A program made the position numbers and the translations under genes. Positions 15,724-20,844 of a stretch of DNA of 20,844 bases are shown here, in pieces (position 1 is the first letter of the stretch; each line of letters starts with the position of its first letter). The notes beneath the pieces are model-generated. The model made no database searches and was not told the DNA's origin. It saw only the letters and a program-made list of their open reading frames with translations. The stretch spans positions 1-20,844 of the forward strand of contig JALSQJ010000008.1 in the NCBI GenBank assembly GCA_026985495.1. Direction: 5' to 3'. Source of the DNA: Campylobacteraceae bacterium (GTDB lineage Bacteria > Campylobacterota > Campylobacteria > Campylobacterales > Sulfurovaceae).

Positions 15724-16812
15724 ATGGGACTTTTTGACTGGGTATTTGGACAATTTATTGATGTTATCGAGTGGACAGATAATTCACACGATACTATGGT
15801 ATATAGATTTCCACGACATAATAATGAGATTAAATATGGAGCAAAACTAACCGTAAGAGAGTCTCAAATGGCTATTTTTGTTAATGAGGGAGTTATTGCT
15901 GATGTTTTAGGACCTGGTATATATGAACTTGAGACCAAAAACTTACCTGTTATGACTTCACTTGAACATTGGGACCATGCTTTTAACTCACCTTTTAAAG
16001 CAGAGGTCTATTTTGTCAATACCAAACGTTTTACAGACTTAAAATGGGGTACAAAAAACCCTATTATGGTACGAGACCCTGAATTCTCAATGGTTCGTCT
16101 AAGAGCCTTTGGAACTTATGAAATTCGTATTACTGACCCAAAACAGTTTATGAATGAGATTGTAGGAACCGACAATCACTTTACAGTAGATGAGATAGAT
16201 GAGCAACTCACTAACCTTATTGTCTCTAAATTTACAACCATTTTAGGTGAGAGCAATATTCCGGTACTAGACTTAGCCTCTAACTATGAGAAGTTTTCAG
16301 AATATATCTCTGAAAAGATTGCTCCATATTTTGGAGAGTATGGTTTACACCTTACAAAGATTTTAGTAGAGAACATCTCTCTACCAGAGAATGTAGAAAA
16401 GGCTTTAGATAGCCGTAGTTCTCGTGAAATTACAGGTGACTTAGATGAAAATATAAAGTATCAAACTGGCAAAGCACTAGGTAGTGACAATGGTGGTAGT
16501 ATGGGTGATATGATAGGTATGGGTGCAGGTATTGCTATGGGACAAACTATGGTAGATAGTTTAAATAAAAAAGATATAGATAAAAATACGCCACCACCTA
16601 TTCCTGAACGTAACTCTACCATGTACTACATTGCATTAGATGATGAACAAGAGGGTCCCTTTGATATTCGTACTGTTCAACTCTTTATTAATGAAAAAAA
16701 GATTAAAAAAAATACTTTAATATGGACAGAGGGGCTACAAGATTGGGTTGAAGCATACTCCATTTTAGAGAAATATTTTAATACAACACCTCCACCACTA
16801 CCAAAAATATAG
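15724..16812 (+). CDS. SPFH (band 7) protein, YdjI-like, with C-terminal GYF_2 domain
   Basis: SPFH proteins form oligomeric membrane scaffolds. Residues 1 to about 235 match the virion-core/YdjI-type SPFH group: MGLFDWVFGQFIDVIEW, then an RESQMAIFVNEG strand, VLGPGIYELET, and YGLHLTKILVENISLP. A Gly/Met-rich hydrophobic stretch (252-273) follows. Residues 300-350 form a GYF_2-like domain (EGPFDIRTVQLF, with Trp334 and Trp341), flanked on both sides by proline runs (PPP at 290-292 and 356-358). GYF domains bind proline-rich peptides, so the flanking prolines may be self- or partner-binding. In B. subtilis YdjI, as I recall it, the C-terminus is a zinc ribbon; here a GYF_2 domain takes that place, and zinc ribbons are supplied by the next gene. 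Spacing to telA is 2 bases and to the zinc-ribbon gene 13. Confidence 0.87.
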   Translation: MGLFDWVFGQFIDVIEWTDNSHDTMVYRFPRHNNEIKYGAKLTVRESQMAIFVNEGVIADVLGPGIYELETKNLPVMTSLEHWDHAFNSPFKAEVYFVNTKRFTDLKWGTKNPIMVRDPEFSMVRLRAFGTYEIRITDPKQFMNEIVGTDNHFTVDEIDEQLTNLIVSKFTTILGESNIPVLDLASNYEKFSEYISEKIAPYFGEYGLHLTKILVENISLPENVEKALDSRSSREITGDLDENIKYQTGKALGSDNGGSMGDMIGMGAGIAMGQTMVDSLNKKDIDKNTPPPIPERNSTMYYIALDDEQEGPFDIRTVQLFINEKKIKKNTLIWTEGLQDWVEAYSILEKYFNTTPPPLPKI

Positions 16813-16825
16813 TTAAGAGGTAAAC

Positions 16826-17944
16826 TTGAAATTTAAATCAATTAATTTCACATGTCAAAGCTGTGGAGCACCTTTACGCTTTAACCCCATAGCAAATACA
16901 CTTCAATGTGAATTTTGTTCCTCTAAAGAGAGTATTGAAACCTCTCTTGAGACTATTCAAGAGTATGACCTAAAAAATGCACTAAACTCATTAGAGAACT
17001 CTAATACTCAAGAGATTAATAAAGAGGTAACCTGTAACAAATGTGCAGCAACCTTTACCATGAACCCCTACTCCTTCTCTGCAAACTGCCCATATTGTGA
17101 TACACCTGCAATTATTGATTTTGTTCAAGAGATTACACCTAAATCACTTCTTCCTTTTCATATTTCACACAAAGAGGCTCAAGAGAAGTTTAATAAGTGG
17201 CTAGGCTCACTATGGTTTGCCCCCTCTCAACTTAAAAAGTTTGTAGATGGAGATGAGAAGCTTAAAGGCTACTACCTACCTCACTGGACTTATGATGCAG
17301 ATACTACAACATACTACCAAGGTCAAAGGGGAGATATATATTATATAAATGTTGAAAGAGAGACTATTGTTGAAGGAAGAAGAGTAAGAAGAACTGTAAA
17401 AGAGCCTCGTATTCAATGGACTCCTGTTTCAGGATATGTAAATAATAGCTTTGATGATGTTACCATTGGTGCATCTAAAACCATCTCTCGAACAATTTTA
17501 GAAAATCTCACCCCTTGGCATACAGAAGTTTTGGTTCCTTTTAATAAAAAATATATTGCAGGATTTGACTCACAAGAATATACCGTTGGGCTTGACAATG
17601 GATTTGAATTGGCAAAGATAAAGATGAATAGAGTCATAGAGCAACATATTCGTAGAGCCATTGGTGGAGACCAACAGCAGATTACAAATATAGAGACAGA
17701 GTATAAAAATACCTCCTATAAAAATGTACTTTTCCCTATATGGACAGCAAAATTTAGATGGAAAAATAGAACCTATAACTACGCAATTAATGGACAAACA
17801 GGTAAAATTGTAGGTGAACGCCCCTACTCTTGGTTAAAAATTGCCATACTTATAGGAACACTATCTTCTGTAGTTGGAGGGGCTATGTATATAGACCAAC
17901 ATCCAAATTTTTTAAAAAATAGCTATCATCAACTTAAAAGATAG
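16826..17944 (+). CDS. double zinc-ribbon protein with C-terminal membrane anchor
   Basis: Two zinc ribbons open the protein: CQSC (10-13) with CEFC (28-31), and CNKC (70-73) with CPYC (88-91). A domain rich in Trp and Tyr with paired beta-strand-like motifs follows (LPFHISHKEAQEKFNKWL, YYLPHWTYDADT, VLFPIWTAKFRWKNRTY, YAINGQTGKIVGERP), then one membrane helix (about 336-355) and a short tail. This architecture occurs in proteins often labelled as primosomal-protein-N'-like or TFIIB-type zinc-ribbon proteins, including YdjG-like proteins near YdjI; there is no helicase motif, so a replication role is not supported. The start is TTG at 16826-16828, with AGAGG six to seven bases upstream, and it is 13 bases after the SPFH gene. 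A role in holding the SPFH protein at the membrane is inferred from YdjG/YdjI. Confidence 0.83.
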   Translation: MKFKSINFTCQSCGAPLRFNPIANTLQCEFCSSKESIETSLETIQEYDLKNALNSLENSNTQEINKEVTCNKCAATFTMNPYSFSANCPYCDTPAIIDFVQEITPKSLLPFHISHKEAQEKFNKWLGSLWFAPSQLKKFVDGDEKLKGYYLPHWTYDADTTTYYQGQRGDIYYINVERETIVEGRRVRRTVKEPRIQWTPVSGYVNNSFDDVTIGASKTISRTILENLTPWHTEVLVPFNKKYIAGFDSQEYTVGLDNGFELAKIKMNRVIEQHIRRAIGGDQQQITNIETEYKNTSYKNVLFPIWTAKFRWKNRTYNYAINGQTGKIVGERPYSWLKIAILIGTLSSVVGGAMYIDQHPNFLKNSYHQLKR

Positions 17945-17971
17945 ATTTACTTTTCGTTAATATAACTTTGA

Positions 17972-17977
17972 TATGAT
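17972..17977 (+). promoter_or_regulatory. putative -10 box of the thioredoxin-like gene
   Basis: TATGAT, preceded by TTGA, lies in the 64-base gap between the zinc-ribbon gene and the ATG at 18009, with AAGGA (17996-18000) as the ribosome binding site. No terminator is visible in the gap, so read-through from the operon is equally possible. Confidence 0.35.
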
Positions 17978-18008
17978 GTTTTAAATATATAAATAAGGAA
18001 TAACCATT

Positions 18009-18584
18009 ATGTACTACCCAAAGAGCAGTAGCCTCCTAATACTACTCACACTCTCTCTTATGAGCCAAGAGGAGTTACCTATTGAAGAGCTACCTATTGC
18101 ACATACTGTTGAAGAGATGGCTAGAAATAGTAGTTTAAATGAAGTAGAGATAACAACTGAAACTAACAATACAACAGATAGCGTTGTTAAAGAGATAAAC
18201 TCTACACTACCTACTAAATCTAACAACGAGATAGATATGAGTCCATTTGTCAACTCAACACTAAAAATTAGTTCATTTGAAGAGGCAGTTAAAGATGCAA
18301 AAGAGAGTGGTAAAAAAATTCTACTTGAAATTGTTGAAGATAACTGTCACTATTGTGAAAAGATGGAGAAGAAGACCTTTTCACAAAAAAAAGTTCAAGA
18401 TGCTATTGAGAGTGACTTTGTATTTTCAAGAATTAATGCCTCTAAAGAGGAGTTACCTTTAGGACTCACTACACAAATGACCCCTATGTATGTCTTTATT
18501 GACAATGATGAAAACATAAACGATATGACCTTTGGATTTATGGATGCAGATGATTTTATTGAACTACTTAAGAGAGAGAGATAA
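18009..18584 (+). CDS. exported thioredoxin-fold protein with CHYC motif
   Basis: The protein has a hydrophobic start (about residues 8-18) that looks like a short signal peptide or anchor, then an acidic, Thr/Asn-rich low-complexity linker (20-80). A thioredoxin-like domain (about 86-190) follows: ILLEIVEDNCHYCEKMEKKTF with the active-site pair Cys113-His-Tyr-Cys116, and the cis-proline loop QMTPMYVF (Pro159). The second half resembles the Thioredoxin_2/7, DsbD-gamma or SoxW groups. A periplasmic thiol-disulfide exchange or reductase role is likely; the partner is unknown. The start has AAGGA, about eight bases upstream. It follows the xpaC-telA operon on the same strand and converges on hemJ with a 3-base gap between stop codons. 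Confidence 0.82.
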   Translation: MYYPKSSSLLILLTLSLMSQEELPIEELPIAHTVEEMARNSSLNEVEITTETNNTTDSVVKEINSTLPTKSNNEIDMSPFVNSTLKISSFEEAVKDAKESGKKILLEIVEDNCHYCEKMEKKTFSQKKVQDAIESDFVFSRINASKEELPLGLTTQMTPMYVFIDNDENINDMTFGFMDADDFIELLKRER

Positions 18585-18587
18585 CAC

Positions 18588-19094
18588 TTAAACTCTCTTT
18601 GTTAATATTTTATAGATAATAAACCCAAAAAATAGCGTAATTCCAATAGAGAAATAGATAGGTATATTTTTGGTAATTACAAAAGTAACTATAAGTATGG
18701 CAAAAAGGGTTGGAACTTCATTATAGGCACGAAAAAATTGACCACTTTTAGTACACTCATCTAGCTCTAAAACTTTTCTAAAATACTCCATAGAGAATGA
18801 AAAAGCCACCATTAAAACTAGAATTATAAGCTTTGCTATAAACCATGACTCTTTTAATAGATTTGGATTAATATAGATAATAGCTCCACCAGAGATAATG
18901 GTTGCCCACATTGCAGGAAGACCTATTACTTTATATATCTTCCTCTCTTGAATTTTAATAATATCGGTAAAATCTTTTTTATCTCTATGCTCTTGATGAT
19001 AGACAAATAGACGTGGCATATAAAAAAGCATACTCATCCATGACAATACAGCAACAATATGAAAGGCTAAAATCTCTTGATAATAGTTTTGCAT
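18588..19094 (-). CDS. hemJ: protoporphyrinogen IX oxidase HemJ
   Basis: HemJ oxidises protoporphyrinogen IX to protoporphyrin IX, the penultimate step of haem synthesis, in the inner membrane. The 168-residue protein has four to five membrane helices. The family's N-terminal signature is present: ILAFHIVAVLSWMSMLFYMP followed by RLFVYH, with the conserved His12, Trp19 and Arg28. KVIGLPAMWATIISGG and the helix containing MEYFRKVLE also fit. The length is close to that of Synechocystis and proteobacterial HemJ (about 140-190). AGGAG lies eight bases before the ATG. It sits 24 bases after the endonuclease/exonuclease/phosphatase gene, so the two are likely co-transcribed; no other haem gene is in the window. 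Confidence 0.92.
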   Translation of the reverse strand: MQNYYQEILAFHIVAVLSWMSMLFYMPRLFVYHQEHRDKKDFTDIIKIQERKIYKVIGLPAMWATIISGGAIIYINPNLLKESWFIAKLIILVLMVAFSFSMEYFRKVLELDECTKSGQFFRAYNEVPTLFAILIVTFVITKNIPIYFSIGITLFFGFIIYKILTKRV

Positions 19095-19118
19095 CTTCTC
19101 AACTCCTAATCTCTTAAC

Positions 19119-20402
19119 CTAAGTTCTTAAATTTTTAGTATAGTACTCTTTTTCAATAGTAAAATCAATAATCTCTTGTAAACCTTTATAGTTTTTAACT
19201 CTATAGACTATTAAATCATATACTCTACCAACCTTTAACTCTTTTGCTCCATAGAGATAGATAACCCTATCTTTTTGTACCAATGTAGCCAACAGTCTAT
19301 TTTTTGAAACAACTTTAACTCTCTTAATGTATATAGGATTTTTTAAAAATTTAACATATAAATCTTTAACTGTTCCATTTAAAACTTTATCACGATTACT
19401 ATCATATTTATAAGGAAGAGTTGAAAAGGTAGCAACAATAGGCAGATGGTCAGAGTACCCTACTCCTAAATGGTCTCCATATTTATATTGCCAACGATTT
19501 ACATACCCCTTTTTAGTAAAAAGGTATTTAGGGCGAAAGAGCTTAAAACTACTGTTCACATAATCTATACCCTCACCATCAAAAAGTGATGGTGGCAGTA
19601 AAATAGAGTCAAGTGCTTCTCTGTCACCATAAAAATTATGACTCCAACGCTTATAGTTTTCTAACTCTAACCATAGATTATAGTGTTTAAATCCATACTC
19701 TCTCATATCTTTCTCTCTAACCAACTTTCTCTTTTGGATAGTTTTTAAAAGATGATTAATACCTACAACTCCACCTGTATTGTTAAACCTCTTTTCAAAA
19801 TGTCGATACTCATCATAGTCACTATTAAAGTCACCCAATAAAAGATATGGAGTTTTTTTAGGAAGTTGAAGAACTCTCTTTTTTAAAACTTTGGCTGACC
19901 TAATACGGCTACTCTCTTTTGAATGTTTGGAACTCCAGTGGTTATTAAAGATATAAAAAGCTCTATTTTCAACCATAAACTTTGTCTCTAAAATAGGACG
20001 ATATTTTAACTTTTTATTCACCTCTATCTCTCTACTACTTACTATAGGAACTTTAGAGAGCATGGCGAGTTGTATGGCAGAGTGTTTTTTATGAGTAATG
20101 GCGTGGTATTTGTAGTAACAACCAATGGAACGCAGACGCTTTTTTAAACGCTTTAAAACATGCTCATTTTCAATCTCTTGTAGAGCTATAATGTCGGCAT
20201 CTATATCACAGATAACTTCAGCAATATTGAGTAGTTTTTTTTGAAAATTTTTGTGTGTCCAGTTGTGTCTGTTTGGAATATAACTCTCATACTCTGTACC
20301 ATTGAGTTGCATATCAAAAAGGTTTTCAACATTATAAGAGGCTATTTTAAAGTTTTTAGAATAAAGAGAGAAAGAGAGAAGAAAAAATAGAACTATTTTC
20401 AT
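19119..20402 (-). CDS. secreted endonuclease/exonuclease/phosphatase-family protein with probable OB-fold tail
   Basis: The start is taken at the ATG 20400-20402 because it opens a clear signal peptide (MKIVLFFLLSFSLYS); a TTG 17 codons upstream in frame would put a polar stretch before it. The catalytic fold shows the usual metal and active-site residues in order: ASYNVENLFD (Asn24), ALQEIEN (Glu76), NNHWSSKH (His155), GDFNSD (Asp191, Asn193) and SDHLPI (Asp318, His319). It is probably a periplasmic or extracellular nuclease or phosphodiesterase; family members also cut lipids, so the substrate is open. Residues 335-420 look like an OB-fold (VLNGTV, a strand-rich middle, IYLYGAKELKVGRVYDLIVY), similar to nucleic-acid-binding tails of secreted nucleases. 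It lacks a clear ribosome binding site; a 9-bp hairpin ends four bases before the ATG. Confidence 0.85.
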   Translation of the reverse strand: MKIVLFFLLSFSLYSKNFKIASYNVENLFDMQLNGTEYESYIPNRHNWTHKNFQKKLLNIAEVICDIDADIIALQEIENEHVLKRLKKRLRSIGCYYKYHAITHKKHSAIQLAMLSKVPIVSSREIEVNKKLKYRPILETKFMVENRAFYIFNNHWSSKHSKESSRIRSAKVLKKRVLQLPKKTPYLLLGDFNSDYDEYRHFEKRFNNTGGVVGINHLLKTIQKRKLVREKDMREYGFKHYNLWLELENYKRWSHNFYGDREALDSILLPPSLFDGEGIDYVNSSFKLFRPKYLFTKKGYVNRWQYKYGDHLGVGYSDHLPIVATFSTLPYKYDSNRDKVLNGTVKDLYVKFLKNPIYIKRVKVVSKNRLLATLVQKDRVIYLYGAKELKVGRVYDLIVYRVKNYKGLQEIIDFTIEKEYYTKNLRT

Positions 20403-20406
20403 ACAA

Positions 20407-20427
20407 TTGTCGGAAGAGTTCCGACAA
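20407..20427 (-). promoter_or_regulatory. perfect hairpin in front of the nuclease-like gene
   Basis: TTGTCGGAA and TTCCGACAA are exact inverted repeats around a three-base loop. They fill the gap between the DUF937 stop (20434-20436) and the ATG at 20400-20402. On the minus strand a run of T precedes the stem and none follows, so it is not a classical terminator in either direction. Its position suggests control of translation start or of RNA stability. Confidence 0.6.
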
Positions 20428-20433
20428 AAAAGA

Positions 20434-20844
20434 TTAACGGAACATCTTACCAAGCATATTCATAGCACCATCAACACCACCAACTTGGGCTAACATATCA
20501 TCAACAATAGAACCCTCTCCAGAAGTAGCTTTATCAATAATATTTGGTATAGCATCAGCTAAAGCACCCTTTGCAGACTCTTCACTTAAACCCAATGAAG
20601 AGGCAAATTCAGAAACTTTATCACCACCAAGTAGATCAGTAATAGAGTCTAAAGAGATAGCCTCATTTTCACCAGAACCTAACCAAGAGCCAACAACTCC
20701 TGCTAAACCATTTTCTGAGAGACCTGACATCAATGAACCTAAATCAATACCACCATCTGCTCCTCCACCAAGTAAATTTCCTAATGCATTAGTAATAGCA
20801 TCAGTATCTAGTCCTGTTGTTGCATCATCACTGTTACCCTGTAT
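20434..20844 (-). CDS. DUF937/YidB-like protein, 5' end outside window
   Basis: The frame stays open from the TAA at 20434-20436 to the window edge, so the first part of the gene is missing; 136 residues are visible. The first in-window Met codons (near 20728-20733) are internal. The sequence shows two related Gly/Leu-rich segments typical of DUF937/YidB proteins: ALGNLLGGGADGG with LGSLMSGLSENGLAGVVGSW, then DSITDLLGGDKVSEFASSLG and the helical repeat around AIPNIIDKATS. Members are small, helical, usually soluble proteins without known function. The gene is 31 bases upstream of the nuclease-like gene on the same strand and so may share its transcript. Confidence 0.85.
   Translation of the reverse strand: MQGNSDDATTGLDTDAITNALGNLLGGGADGGIDLGSLMSGLSENGLAGVVGSWLGSGENEAISLDSITDLLGGDKVSEFASSLGLSEESAKGALADAIPNIIDKATSGEGSIVDDMLAQVGGVDGAMNMLGKMFR

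Noticed and set aside
16826..17944. Primosomal protein N' (PriA-like helicase) label for the zinc-ribbon protein
   Set aside because: There are no Walker or helicase motifs; only zinc ribbons and a membrane helix are present, so a replication function is unsupported.
18570..18599. AAGAGAG/CTCTCTT hairpin between the thioredoxin-like gene and hemJ
   Set aside because: The loop is 16 bases, the stem is low complexity and overlaps both gene ends, and there is no T run in either direction; not a convincing terminator.
20403..20453. Upstream TTG start for the nuclease-like protein
   Set aside because: It adds a polar 17-residue segment before an evident signal peptide and overlaps the DUF937 gene; the ATG at 20400-20402 fits export better.

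Overview
The window looks like chromosomal DNA from a Campylobacterota (epsilonproteobacterial) bacterium, possibly a free-living Sulfurovum- or Sulfurimonas-type organism. The reasons are visibly AT-rich, gene-dense sequence with short intergenic gaps, a short RecO of the Campylobacter/Helicobacter type, a HemJ protoporphyrinogen oxidase, a MurF-like ligase with a membrane N-terminus, and a double-rung bactofilin. The genus is inference. I see no tRNA, rRNA, CRISPR array, insertion sequence or prophage gene, and no gap over 300 bases without a gene. The largest gap, 592-821, holds an AT-rich leader and the bactofilin promoter.

Layout. (1) 1-1412: the 3' end of a YkuD-type L,D-transpeptidase, a small unknown protein converging on it, and a bactofilin; this is a cell-wall and cell-shape neighbourhood. 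(2) 4129-1421, minus strand: an unknown helical protein, a fused DctQ-DctM TRAP transporter permease and a ribbon-helix-helix protein, tightly spaced as one operon behind a recognisable promoter; no DctP binding protein is present. (3) 6745-4223, minus strand: a four-helix membrane protein, then a MurF-like ligase whose stop overlaps the start of a methyltransferase gene (TAATG). (4) 11275-6854, minus strand: glutamate synthase large subunit (gltB) with a strong intrinsic terminator and no gltD nearby. (5) 11380-13494, plus strand: recO, then a secreted repeat protein with a C-terminal peptidoglycan-binding domain.

(6) 13643-17944, plus strand, is the most notable part. It is a compact operon of a 28-residue membrane peptide, an XpaC-family membrane protein, a TelA-family protein, an SPFH (band 7) protein with an added C-terminal GYF_2 domain, and a membrane-anchored double zinc-ribbon protein. 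In Bacillus subtilis these families sit in two separate loci (xpaC-yaaN, and pspA-ydjG-ydjH-ydjI). Here they form one transcription unit, which suggests a single envelope-stress or membrane-scaffold complex. A periplasmic thioredoxin-like protein (CHYC) follows, possibly on its own promoter.

(7) 20844-18588, minus strand: the 3' part of a DUF937/YidB-like protein, a secreted endonuclease/exonuclease/phosphatase-fold protein with a probable OB-fold tail, and hemJ. A perfect 9-bp hairpin lies directly against the start of the nuclease-like gene.
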